Source: Siphonodentalium dalli
Lineage: Eukaryota > Mollusca > Scaphopoda > Gadilida > Siphonodentaliidae
Direction: 5' to 3'
Assembly: GCA_032622095.1 (NCBI GenBank)
Contig: CP136067.1
Span: 178,406,556-178,470,555, forward strand
DNA length: 64,000 nt
The position numbers and the translations under genes were made by a program. How positions within the stretch are numbered: position 1 is the first letter of the stretch; every line of letters begins with the position of its first letter. Shown here piece after piece: positions 46,146-56,572 of the stretch. The notes beneath the pieces were generated by a model. It worked only from the letters and a program-made list of their open reading frames with translations, did no database searches and was not told the origin of the DNA.

Positions 46146-46476
46146 TTATAATCATTTCTTCCTTCTGAAGCAACTCACAAAAAATAACAATTGTATATAT
46201 ATCAAACACTTATCACCCAATGATATTATGTGTGTTGCAGAATGTGCTTTAAATGTTATAAAAGGTAATATACCTGTGACAAGTTATATCAGGATTAAAT
46301 TATATAAGTATAGAATACACCTTAGAGAGCTCACTAAGAAGAAGAGTTCTCAGAAGAGTAGGAGAAATTTATTGTTTGGTATCTGGGAAATTGTACCGTT
46401 ATTTCTGAAACCTGTTCTGAGATTTTTGACTAATGGCAAAAGAAATGGTTCTGATGGCGAAAGAAGAAGCCAATAA
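46135..46476 (+). CDS. Small Maverick protein with basic middle and hydrophobic C-terminal half
   Basis: 113 aa. Residues ~10-60 read KQLTKNNNCIYIKHLSPNDI...AECALNVIKGNIPVTSY, followed by a basic stretch (KLYKYRIHLRELTKKKSSQKS). A hydrophobic helix (IWEIVPLFLKPVLRFL) then leads to a basic tail. Small proteins of this shape regularly sit beside the ATPase and protease genes in Maverick elements; a membrane-active or core virion protein is possible. It overlaps both neighbours (11 bp and 44 bp). Intact. Confidence 0.55.
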   Translation: MEFNYNHFFLLKQLTKNNNCIYIKHLSPNDIMCVAECALNVIKGNIPVTSYIRIKLYKYRIHLRELTKKKSSQKSRRNLLFGIWEIVPLFLKPVLRFLTNGKRNGSDGERRSQ

Positions 46477-46899
46477 GTTGTTATTACATACTGAGGAATT
46501 AGCTACCACTAATAATACATTAGTTCAAAATTCTAATGCTATTAACATTGGATCAGACAGCAATATAAAATTATTTACACCCACAGAAATGTCTGTGAGG
46601 AAATCTTGCCAGAAGACAGATAAAAACAGTCAGTCAAAAACTTTATATTCTAGGAAATCTTGCCAGAAGACAGATAAAACAGTCAGTCAAAAACTTTATA
46701 TTCTGCTGAACAAACAAAAATTTCTTCTGAAAAAAGCTCCAAACCTTCAGCTGAATGTGATAATAGAATTAACAAACTATCTTCACATAAGTCAGTTTCT
46801 TTACCTAGAAATTATACTACAAAGATAAAACAAAATAAAAATTATTGTAAAAGACATTTTAGTTTTGCAAGGAATGTAGATAAATGGTATCGACTTTAA
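46433..46899 (+). pseudogene. Small Maverick protein with internal tandem duplication and frameshift
   Basis: Starts at ATG 46433 with MAKEMVLMAKEEANKLL, a helical N-terminus with coiled-coil character, followed by Asn/Ser-rich sequence. At 46598-46704 a 53-54-bp segment is tandemly duplicated, and because the copies differ by one base the frame changes. The uninterrupted frame ends at 46828. The more natural C-terminus is in another frame and ends at TAA 46897-46899 with NYCKRHFSFARNVDKWYRL. The role is unknown; it may be a scaffold or tail-like virion protein. Confidence 0.55.
46598..46704 (+). repeat. 53/54-bp tandem duplication inside a coding region
   Basis: AGGAAATCTTGCCAGAAGAC...CTTTATATTCT occurs twice back to back (46598-46651 and 46652-46704). 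The copies differ only by one A in an A-run. It creates the frameshift in the surrounding gene. Confidence 0.9.
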
Positions 46900-47525
46900 T
46901 TTTGTTAAATTTAATTATGAAATTATTATTAGTAATAATATTATATGTAATAATGAATTATATTCATTATTTTCTGATTTTATATTATTAAAGTTTATTT
47001 ATCAGTTATATTCATGTAATTATTATTTATTAATATTTTATTTATTAAATTATGTAATTAATTATTATATCATTTGATTTAAAGTTAATAAATTATTATT
47101 CAGTAAATATAGTTCTATTTTCTTTCCCTGAACAAAGAGCAGCTCTTCTTATTGAACAGTGTTATCTATAAGAGTACTTGACATAAATTTTGTAAATATT
47201 TGTCTGGTTTTTTTTTTTTTTCACTTAGACCAGGTCACCTTGTTCTGCGATTGAATATCAGTCAACTTGTTTAAGGAGATAAGTGGAGTAGGTTTTGTTT
47301 ACTCAAATAAATTTACCCTCTAATGTTTGGAGATAAATTTGAAGTGTAACTACACTAAACCTATAATCTATGCTGAGGGATGTATTTAAGACTAATGAAT
47401 TATACACAAATGCACTAATAAAATAGCTTTTGACAGTCAAGATACAACCAAAATTTGATGTGCAATGTGCAATTAGTTTAACCAAAAAAAAAACTAAAAA
47501 AAAAGAATATTAACTGATTAACAGA
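46900..47525. promoter_or_regulatory. AT-rich gap before the polymerase gene, possible promoter
   Basis: About 620 bp, extremely AT-rich from 46910 to 47110 and without an open frame of interest. This is where a protease gene would fit in other elements, but none is seen. Near 47274-47302, GGAGATAAGTGGAGTAGG followed by TTTTGTTTAC resembles the repeated leader before the first gene (41450-41494), which suggests an element-specific promoter about 230 bp before the polymerase ATG at 47532. Confidence 0.4.
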
Positions 47526-47531
47526 TTGAAG

Positions 47532-48056
47532 ATGTCCAATAAGGAGGATCAGATGCAACATTATGCAAAGAGATTGAAGTGTGAAAAATGTACCAGGACT
47601 TATGCAAATCACTTAAGTTTGAGGAAACACACAATTACACATAATGGTGAGAGTAATAAATGTGATTTTTGTGATAAAGATTTCAAAACTAAATACACAT
47701 TACAGCAGCATAAGAGACATGTTCTCAATTATGTCAAGAGAAACATGGATCCATCAGAGAAGAAAGACAGTGATCTTATGAATTCTGAAACTGACTCAAA
47801 CAGTAATAGAGCTTCAACGAATATTTCTGATCTAACAACTGATCCTGAACCATCAACAAGTGGTTCCGAACCATCAATAAGTCATACACAAGGGTTGAGC
47901 TCTTCCACATCTGCTATGAATAAATCAGTTAGAATTTTCAAAGTTAAACCATTAGGTCAATCTGAGAAACAGGACTTATTGGTGTTTTTTTTTCAAATAA
48001 CTTCATCAAAATCAAAAACATTATTACACAGAATATGTTCAAACGTTCAGGAGTGA
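47532..48056 (+). pseudogene. Polymerase N-terminus with two C2H2 zinc fingers
   Basis: ATG at 47532. Two adjacent C2H2 fingers: CEKCTRTYANHLSLRKHTITH and CDFCDKDFKTKYTLQQHKRH, then a Ser/Thr/Glu-rich disordered linker, then KSVRIFKVKPLGQSEKQDLL. At a run of nine T (47985-47993) the frame changes, and the protein continues naturally in the frame that opens the next segment. The fingers probably bind DNA. They form an N-terminal extension of the element's PolB rather than a separate host transcription factor, judging by the direct continuity and absence of an intron. Confidence 0.75.
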
Positions 48057-49279
48057 AATGGTATTTGAACTCATTTGTGAAAATGTTCAAAGAGGACGAT
48101 GAGGAGAGATTTATAGAGCTGGAAACTCATTTCAGAAGCTCTGTATTTAAATATCATTCCTTACATGACTTTGACGAAAATGATATGAACACTGCATTTC
48201 AAAAAATGTATCAATCATTCTCAAATTTTGTTCATAAGGGTTCAAACTGGAGAATAAAGAATGTTATTCACCTGGAAGTTACTATTGTTCGTTATGTACC
48301 TATCAGAGCTTCATCCTATATAGAGACACCAGCAGAACTGCAGAGATTACAGTCACTTATAAATGTGGTGAATGATGATACCATGTGCTTTGTTTGGTCA
48401 ATCCTGGCTGCCTTACGATCCCAACAATTCCACTCAAGATGTGTGAATAAATATGTGAATTATATCAGTGATTTGAAGTTGGACGGTTTAGTATTCCCTC
48501 TGGCAATCAATCAAATCCGGACATTCGAATCAATGAATAATATCTCAGTAAACTTATTTGGATATGAGGAGAAAGAATTGTATCCTATTCAAATAACAAA
48601 AAATAAGTTTACAGATAATATAACAATTATTAATCTGATGCTGCTGTCAGAGAATGATGAATCTCATTATATACTTATCAAAGACTTGGATATGTTGCTG
48701 AATCATCTCAGAAGGTCTATTTCTCACAAACGTTACTTTTTTTGTTACTATTGTCTGAATCAGTTTGCCGAAATGGAAGATAGGGACAATCATCTTTCAG
48801 AGTGTCAAGAATTTGGTTGTCAAAAGATCATACTGCCAACTGATAAAAACAAATTCCTTTACTTCAAGGAGTATAACAAACAATTTGCTGTTCCATTCTG
48901 TATTTATGCTGACTTTGAATGCTTCTCTAAGAAAATAGATAAATGTGATCCAAAACCTGATGTTTCAAGTTCAACAGCTTATTCACTATTGGAACCATGT
49001 AGTTTTGCATATAAAGTTATATGTAATATTGATGAATCTTATTCAAAACCTACTTATATTTACAAGTCTGATACTGGTGTAGTGGATCATTTCCTTGAAC
49101 AACTTTTTAAGGAGGAAGAAGAAATAAGACAAATCCTTGAAGATGAGAAGGTGATGATTATTACGGATGAAGAAATGAAAAACTTCTTATTAGTGAAAAA
49201 CTGTTATGTGTGCAAAAAACCTTTTTCTGATAAACGTCGTGCAGTTAGACACCACTGCCATCTGAGTGGTTTTTTTTAA
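48035..49279 (+). pseudogene. Polymerase middle part: protease-like, zinc and exonuclease I segments
   Basis: The open frame begins about 40 bp before 48035. In order: a helical region (KWYLNSFVKMFKED); a segment with Cys in DDTMCFVWSILAAL and His in ESHYILIKDLDMLL, which I suspect is an OTU/papain-like protease fold, active or not; a Cys2HisCys finger (CYYCLNQFAEMEDRDNHLSEC); exonuclease motif I (CIYADFECF); and a Cys/His cluster CYVCKKPF...HHCHLSG resembling phage endonuclease VII-type zinc motifs. The frame breaks in a T-run at 49270-49277, inside this last motif. Confidence 0.72.
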
Positions 49280-49703
49280 AGGTGCAGCATGCGATGGCTG
49301 TAACTTGCATTTGAAACCACCATCTTTTCTCCCAGTGATTTTTCATAATTTTAGATCATTTGATGGTCATATTATCTGTCAAGCTGCTGGGAAATTTAAA
49401 GAGGAAATAACATGTATCCCAAACACAATGGAAAAATATCTATCATTCAGTATTGACAAACTTCGTTTTATCGATTCATATCAGTTCATGAGTTCTTCAC
49501 TGGAGAATTTAGTTGAAATCTTAGCAAAAGAAGCAACATATAATTTCCCTTACCTCAAAGATGAACACTTCACAGATAAACAATGTTCCCTTTTAAAAAA
49601 GAAAGGTGTTTTCTTCTATGATTATATGACTTCTTTCAATTGCTTCTCAGAGAAACAGCTACCAAGTAAAGAATATTTCTATAATAGACTGCGAGAAATA
49701 TAA
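49266..49703 (+). pseudogene. Polymerase exonuclease II region
   Basis: Continues the protein in a new frame. GAACDGCNL completes the Endo VII-like Cys/His motif. IFHNFRSFDGHII is exonuclease motif II (N-x3-FD). KYLSFSIDKLRFIDSYQFM and a Cys-containing stretch follow. Another frame change at about 49690-49700, not in a homopolymer, leads into the next segment. The 3'-5' exonuclease would proofread the element's DNA synthesis. Confidence 0.72.
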
Positions 49704-51373
49704 CAGATGAGGACTATAAGCATGCACAAAATGTGTGGTCAGAATTCAATATGAGCAACCTTGGGGACTATCATGATATTTACTTGAAAAGTGATGTGTG
49801 CTTACTGGCATGTGTTTTTGAGAATTTCAGAAGTCTCTGTTTGACTCATTATGGATTAGATGTTTTACATTTCTATTCAGCCCCAGGTCTGAGTTGGAGT
49901 GCAATGCTTAAAATGACTGGTGTTACACTTGAATTAATTACAGATATTGACCAATATATTTTCTTAGAGAAAGGTATTCGGGGAGGAATTTGTAATGTTT
50001 ACCAACGTTATGCAGAAGCAAATAACCCTTACACACCTGCGTATACTTCTTCAGCAGATCACTCCTATATAGTAGCATATGATGCCAACTCAGTATATGG
50101 GACCGCAATGAGTTGGCCCCTACCATACAGAGGTTTTCGCTTCTTAACTAAGGAAGAAATAAAGAATATTGAATTGGAGAAAATAACAGTGGATGATGAA
50201 ATTGGATATATATTTGAGGTTGATCTTCTTTATCCAGCAAGTTTACATGATGAGCATAATAATTATCCACTAGCAGTTGAGCGCAGAAAAATTCAGTTTG
50301 TAGATTTATCACCTTATAGCCAACGATTATGGAAAGAGAGAGGATTTAAAAAGTATCCTTGTTCTGAGAAATTAGTGCAGACATTCTGTCCAAAAGATAA
50401 ATATGTTATTCATTATATGAACCTGCAGCAATATTTTGAACTTGGAATGGAAATAACTACCATACACAGAGTTCTCGTATTTGAGCAAAGTCGTTGGCTT
50501 AAAAAATATGTAGACTTTAACACTGAACAGAGAATTAAGGCAACTAGTACTTTCTCAAAGAAATTTTGGAAATTAATGACCAACTCGAGCTATGGTAAAC
50601 TTCTCAAAAATGTTCGGAGAAGAGTTAATTTGAAACTTCTGACTGATGAACATAAACTGAAGAAATATATTGCGAAACCATCATTCAAAAGATTCCAGAT
50701 TTTCAATGAAGATCTTGTAGCAGTAGAGTGTTCGAAAATTCGACTAACTCTCAACAAACCTGTATATGCTGGATTTGCTACCCTTGATATATCAAAGTTC
50801 ATTATGATAGATTTTCTTTATAATCATATAAAGAAAAGGTATCCTGGTGATTCCTCATCACTCCTGTATACAGATACAGATAGCTTCATACTTCACATAA
50901 AGACTGATGATGTGTACAAGGATATGATGAATGATAAAGAGCACTTTGACTTGAGTAACTTCCCAGCATCACATCCTATATATGATCCAACTAATAAGAA
51001 TATATATGGGAAATTCAAAGATGATATGGGAGGAGAAGTTGTTTCACATTTCTGTGGTCTGAAACTGAAACTTTATTCTCTGAAGTTTGGGAGAGGTGAG
51101 AAAATTCGTGCTAAAGGGATTGATCGAGGAACTGATAAACTCAAGTTCGCGGAGTATGAAGAATGTCTGTTTGGAGAAAAACCAAAAAAGCATAGTTTCA
51201 ACAGAATTCATAGTGATAAACATATACTATTTTGTTCACATGTTGTAAAAAACTCATTGTCAGCTTTTTGTGACAAACGTTTTTACAAGTCAGATGGAGT
51301 ACACTCACTAGCATTTGGTCATTGCTCTATAGGGGATAGGTCATATTATCTGTCAAGCTGCTGGGAAATTTAA
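49703..51373 (+). pseudogene. Polymerase catalytic part: exonuclease III and PolB palm
   Basis: The frame is open from about 49697 (DEDYKHAQ...), with no ATG needed. DYHDIYLKSDVCLLA is exonuclease motif III. PolB motif A is YDANSVYG (50078-50101), motif B KKFWKLMTNSSYGKL (about 50558-50602) and motif C YTDTDSF with both catalytic Asp (50867-50887). This is a protein-primed-type family B polymerase (DNA_pol_B_2), which would replicate the linear element. All palm motifs are intact. After 51337 the sequence jumps into a copy of an earlier part of the same gene, and the natural C-terminus is displaced. Confidence 0.88.
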
Positions 51374-52413
51374 AGAGGAAATAACATGTATCCCAAACAC
51401 AATGGAAAAATATCTATCATTCAGTATTGACAAACTTTTTTTACACTTGAATTAATTACAGATATTGACCAATATATTTTCTTAGAGAAAGGTATTCGGG
51501 GAGGAATTTGTAATGTTTACCAACGTTATGCAGAAGCAAATAACCCTTACACACCTGAGTATAATTCTTCAGCAGATCACTCCTATATAGTAGCATATGA
51601 TGCCAACTCAGTATATGGGACCGCAATGAGTTGGCCCCTACCATACAGAGGTTTTCGCTTCTTAACTAAGGAAGAAATAAAGAATATTGAATTGGAGAAA
51701 ATAACAGTGGATGATGAAATTGGATATATATTTGAGGTTGATCTTCTTTATCCAGCAAGTTTACATGATTCCAGATTTTCAATGAAGATCTTGTAGCAGT
51801 AGAGTGTTCGAAAATTCGACTAACTCTCAACAAACCTGTATATGCTGGATTTGCTACCCTTGATATATCAAAGTTCATTATGATAGATTTTCTTTATAAT
51901 CATATAAAGAAAAGGTATCCTGGTGATTCCTCATCACTCCTGTATACAGATACAGATAGCTTCATACTTCACATAAAGACTGATGATGTGTACAAGGATA
52001 TGATGAATGATAAAGAGCACTTTGACTTGAGTAACTTCCCAGCATCACATCCTATATATGATCCAACTAATAAGAATATATATGGGAAATTCAAAGATGA
52101 TATGGGAGGAGAAGTTGTTTCACATTTCTGTGGTCTGAAACCGAAACTTTATTCTCTGAAGTTTGGGAGAGGTGAGAAAATTCGTGCTAAAGGGATTGAT
52201 CGAGGAACTGATAAACTCAAGTTCGCGGAGTATGAAGAATGTCTGTTTGGAGAAAAACCAAAAAAGCATAGTTTCAACAGAATTCATAGTGATAAACATA
52301 TACTATTTTGTTCACATGTTGTAAAAAACTCATTGTCAGCTTTTTGTGACAAACGTTTTTACAAGTCAGATGGAGTACACTCACTAGCATTTGGTCATTA
52401 CTCTATAGGGGAT
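51339..52413 (+). repeat. Mosaic tandem copy of three polymerase segments
   Basis: Three pieces of the upstream polymerase gene are joined in order: 51339-51437 copies 49365-49463; 51441-51769 copies 49923-50251; 51767-52413 copies 50691-51337. Identity is nearly complete, with a handful of substitutions. Junctions show little or no shared sequence (GAT at the last one). The copy skips the rest of the gene between the pieces, so it is a rearranged duplicate, not a second gene. Confidence 0.92.
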
Positions 52414-52431
52414 GAACATAATCCACATTAA
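51880..52431 (+). pseudogene. Duplicated polymerase C-terminal fragment
   Basis: 183 codons repeating the polymerase from just before motif C. YTDTDSF occurs at about 51943-51963, and the remainder is identical to the upstream copy apart from single changes (for example GLKLKL to GLKPKL). It ends in GDEHNPH and TAA, which is not in the upstream copy and is probably the genuine C-terminus of the polymerase gene before the duplication. It cannot work alone, having neither exonuclease nor motif A in frame. Confidence 0.8.
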
Positions 52432-54254
52432 CACAAGTGGTGATTGCCCCTCTTCACGTCCAATGTCAAATAATAACAAGGTTTAACTAATCCTATTTTT
52501 ACCAAAAATGTACCACCCACATGTATTGTTGTTTTGTCTCAAATTTATTTCTAAATTTATTTTTAACCTCACAAGTTAGATACAGGTTAATTCCAGTGCT
52601 TTTATACTAGACCTTATATCATGGAGTAAAAGTTATATTACAGACATGTATGGTCTTTGTGGTGGGTATTGCTGTTAATATAGACACAACCATTAAAATC
52701 ACCATTTTATTGGTTGATAATATTTTAACTGTAATGCCACTGTGAAGGCCATCTATGTCTTTAAACAGAAGTCCTCCAAACTAATTCCCCATAATCAAAT
52801 TTATAACATAAGATATAATATATTTGAACATATAAGAAGATTTATTAGAAAAAATAAGAAAATAAAACAAGTGATAAACTAAACAGTTTTATCAAGCTGC
52901 ACTTTTGCAGTATTAAAGACCCTGTACCAGTGCTTTCTGTTGTTTATATAAAAGTCTCATATAGAGAGCCTCTCATAAAAAAGAATGTACTGGCTTACAA
53001 GGTCAAGGTACTCCAATAAATAAGAGAATGCACTGGCACAGGGTTTTTAATTTTGCACTATCGCAGCTCACAGTGATGAAAGGGTTAAATCATAACATAT
53101 TTATATACTATAGCAATGTTATCTCTACTTGATAATTGACTAGAACTGTAATGATGACTAGAACTGTAATGATTTGTGATAATATTTTACCATACATTTT
53201 CAAATAATACTGTTTTCTATAAACTGTTTTTTAATTATTACAATGTATTAAATCTAATAATGATCAACTGTGCCACAGAAAAATAAACAGATGGTTGGAC
53301 AGACAGCTAAACTGATCAAATAATATGATCCCCATTTATAACAAAAAACAAGAATTAGTTAGATGTAAAGATAACTACAGTTAGACAGATTAAAATCTTA
53401 CTATTTCCTTCTTTATTTTGTTATAAAAATGTTATATAAACATTAATATTAATTTAGTACATTGTGATAATTATATTACTAACTGATTACCACTTAACAT
53501 GTAATATTATAGCAAGAAATATTAGATGAGTATCATGAGTAGAGTCATTTGTTTAACTTGGTGTTAATAGTGATCAGCTTTCTCAAAGGGTTATTCAATT
53601 TAAACTTGGGAAGTTATATCACCACAAGTTGCACACAAAGTATTAAATCAGATTACTTTAACATAATAAGGTTAATGATATTAAATGATGTAAATTAAAT
53701 TAGTTTTCTCTATTCATAACAATTAAAGATAAACCTGGGATGAGCTGATCACCAAACTCCAAAATATTATGATTATGTCATAAATAATGATTTATAAAAA
53801 TAATTGATAAAAAAATATCAAGTGATAATAAAATATTTATATAAAATACAACTTTGTTACTCTCAGTAAAGCTTACTGTACAATCAACTAGGATCCCTGT
53901 TTTTAAAACATTAATTGGGTAGTTACATACACATTATTCTGAGTTTTGACAGAGATGTACATGTAACAATCCAATCATTAATGACAAAAGGGTTAATCAA
54001 CATTAGAAAGTTGGACTTATTGAAAATGTTATCCCTTCCATAAACAGAGCTTAAACTTTGTGAAAACTCTATACCAATGTAATCTCTGTTATGTATAAAT
54101 CTCCTATCAGGAGCCTCACATAAAGAAGTAAATGTAAGAAAAATAACCTATTGATAGTAAATTTCTCTTATATGAGTGAAGCTCCCAGATAAAAAAGGGA
54201 CTGATACAATTATCTCCTGTAGTGAGTAAAATATATAGATAATAACAATAAATA
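52432..54254. other. AT-rich intergenic, nothing recognised
   Basis: Very AT-rich, with no open frame of note. This is where the right end of the Maverick element should lie, but I could not find a terminal inverted repeat matching the left side. Confidence 0.45.
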
Positions 54255-54332
54255 AAGGAAAAAAAGAAATAAAATCATAAGTGATGAGAGGCATGAAATC
54301 CAAATAATGATGTCAGTATTATTATGTATATA

Positions 54333-54934
54333 CAGTAATGCTCAAAGTAATTGACCACTTAAAGGTACTCAATCCGTTCAAACTCCTCTCAATTACTATT
54401 TCAATGGCTTCGGGGGTCAAAAATAATTGATTCGAGTCGAGGAAGCAACCCATCAAAGCTCAGATTTATTAGCTAATGATTTTAGAAATCTATTATTTTC
54501 CATTATCGGGAATATTTTCTGTCCCAGAAGTTTACCGAAAAAGCCGACCAACATACTCTTGATACTAAATTACATTGAACAAAATGTTGCTATACAACAC
54601 ATTTTGGCCAATTATGTAGATAGTTCACAGTTGTTAGCATTATTTTTGGATAATTAATCGATTCGGATAACTAAAGTGACCTTTGATAAAATGTTGTTGT
54701 TGTTGTTGGAATCTGTTCAGATAGGGACACTCTGGTCGGATTGAGTACCTTTAACCACCACAGAATTATGGGTAATTTTTCAGGATTTAGTCGGAAATAT
54801 GGATTGTTGCCATTCATCGGAAAGCTCTCGGCGACCTTTCCGATGAATGGCAACAAGCCATATTTCCGACTAAATACTGAAACATACCCATAATTCTGTT
54901 GTGGTTAAGTGGTCAATTACTTTGGGCATTACTG
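54333..54934. mobile_element. Palindromic TA MITE, family B, copy 2 (interrupted)
   Basis: Begins CAGTAATGCTCAAAGTAATT and ends AATTACTTTGGGCATTACTG, with TA on both sides (54331-54332 and 54935-54936). Without its 392-bp insertion (family A plus one TTAA) it is about 210 bp and matches copy 1 closely, including the GGCAACAAGCCATATTTCCG region. The empty site at about 55172 reads TATATAGACAT, confirming the TA duplication. Confidence 0.88.
54363..54750 (+). mobile_element. TTAA MITE, family A, copy 3, inside a family B MITE
   Basis: 388 bp, AGGTACTCAATCCG to CGGATTGAGTACCT, flanked by TTAA (54359-54362 and 54751-54754). It sits in the sequence CCACTTAACCACAG of a family B element; the intact site, with one TTAA, can be seen in copy 4 near 59575-59585. 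It contains the usual GTT microsatellite near its right end. Confidence 0.9.
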
Positions 54935-55018
54935 TAGACATATACTTTCACTGCTATATGTGAACAATTACTGAATCCATATTTGTTTTGAGTTTCATCC
55001 CAATCAGCATAACAATTA

Positions 55019-55455
55019 GATCACAATATTACCTGAGATAATTATAATGAGAAAACAACTTTTTCTGACACCTTTTTTTCACCTAATTGGAGGGTAAAAG
55101 AGAAACAAAAGAAATAAAATCATAAGTGATGAGAGGCATGAAAATCAATTAATGAAGTCAGTATTATTATGTATATAGACATTTACTTTCACTGCTATGT
55201 GTGAACAAATACTGATTCCATAGTTTTTGAGTTTCATCCCAATAAGCATAACAATTAGATCACAACATTACCTGAGATAATTATAATGAGTATATAACTT
55301 GTCTGATATGATATTATTAGTATCACAATTAGATCACAACATTACCTGAGATAATTATAATGAGTATATAACTTGTCTGATACCATATTATCAGTAACAC
55401 AATTATATCACAACATTACCTGAGATAATTATAATGAGTATACAACTTGTTCTGA
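55019..55455 (+). repeat. ~71-bp tandem repeat
   Basis: ATCACAACATTACCTGAGATAATTATAATGAG... occurs at about 55020, 55258, 55330 and 55402. The last three are spaced about 71 bp apart and are followed by TATATAACTTGTCTGATA. The array closes with TTCTGACACCTTTTTTCACC, which also follows the first copy. Non-coding. Confidence 0.75.
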
Positions 55456-56572
55456 CACCTTTTTTCACCTAATTGGAGGGGGATCTCTTTCTTCTCTTAC
55501 TGTATAATGTATAATAGAATATAACAAACTTTACATAACTAACCACCCAGTACTGACAAGGATGGTGTGAGCCTCTCTGTGGTAGGGGGAATATAACCAC
55601 AACATTAACTCAATAATCTTTTATCCACCCCATAAAACTGTTATAGTAGCATGTAGCTAATTACTGGAACAAATTACACGCAATGGGGACATTTTCTTGT
55701 GAAAGAATAAACTCAATGACCCCTTGTTCACCCCATAAAACTGATATAGTATTCTGTGGCTAATTACTGGAACATTGGTGAACCTCATTTGAACAAAACT
55801 AAAACAACAAAACATATATGAACTCTGCTGCATATGATCATTAATGTTCTATAGACACAACATCTACCCTCATAGGGTTAAACACAAGTGATTACAATGA
55901 TATGTAACATATTTTATTGATCAAGATATGATTTTTTTCTTTCTAAGAAATGAAACCATGTTGATAATCACTCAACTTTTTTCAGGTCATAATATTAAAC
56001 CATGTCATGTTGATTATTGTGACCTGAACAAAGATCAGCTGATGATCACTAATGTCCTAAAACAGATAATAAAAAAAAAACTGAAACACAATGTCATGAC
56101 CTGTGAATAATCTTGAAAACTAAACATTTTGCCTGACAGAGTTTTTTTTTCTTAGCTCAGTAAATAACTGTGATCATTACAACAAGAAAATTTCACCTGC
56201 TCAATTAAAATATAATCTAGATTATGTATACCTTTAACGTTTAGCAGATTAGTTGAAGACAAGATAAACTAAATTATACTAGGTTACTGTGATCTCAAAG
56301 AAAAGGTTAATTTATTCAGAAAGGTAACAGGGTTAGAATGTCATGACATACAAAAAGTGAATTTGGAAACTCAACAATTTCTTCTTTTATTTCCCCAACA
56401 ATCAAAAAATTTAATCTTGATGTGTTTATTTTAAGATTTAAGACTAGTACTTGATTGTCATTATTTGACCTTTGAAAAAAATATAAAATACAAGTGATAT
56501 GAAACTTTCACCACATACTTACAGAAGCACCAAACTGATCGCTTTTCAACAAAAACAAAAAATATATATAAG
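55456..56572. other. AT-rich intergenic, upstream of a plus-strand gene
   Basis: No supported exon. Its right end would hold the promoter of the gene starting at 56573, but no clear TATA/initiator arrangement stands out beyond an AT run (TATATATAAG) just before the ATG. Confidence 0.4.

Larger units (their letters stand above)
41433..52431 (+). mobile_element. Maverick/Polinton (adintovirus-like) element, decayed copy
   Basis: A compact, intronless run of same-strand genes. Integrase, capsid-type proteins, packaging ATPase and protein-primed-type DNA polymerase B occur together, the defining set of Maverick/Polinton virus-like transposons. Neighbouring genes overlap by 4-44 bp or sit within tens of bases. 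Breaks are visible in the integrase, major capsid, ATPase, one small gene and the polymerase, and part of the polymerase is duplicated at the right end. No terminal inverted repeats were located, so the outer limits are uncertain, and no adenain-like protease was found. Confidence 0.85.
54255..55185 (+). repeat. Local duplication; first copy carries nested MITEs
   Basis: AAAGAAATAAAATCATAAGTGATGAGAGGCATGAAA...TATTATTATGTATATA followed by GACATATACTTTCACTGCTATATGTGAAC (54255-54332 plus 54935-54985) matches an uninterrupted copy at about 55105-55215. The second copy therefore shows the site as it was before family B entered the first. Confidence 0.75.

Noticed and set aside
49938-51878. Minus-strand frames opposite the polymerase
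   Set aside because: Shadows of the PolB reading frame; they appear twice only because the gene segment is duplicated.
41000-53000. Terminal inverted repeats of the Maverick element
   Set aside because: I compared the left leader (40949-41500) with the region right of 52431 by eye and found no convincing inverted match, so no boundaries were called.
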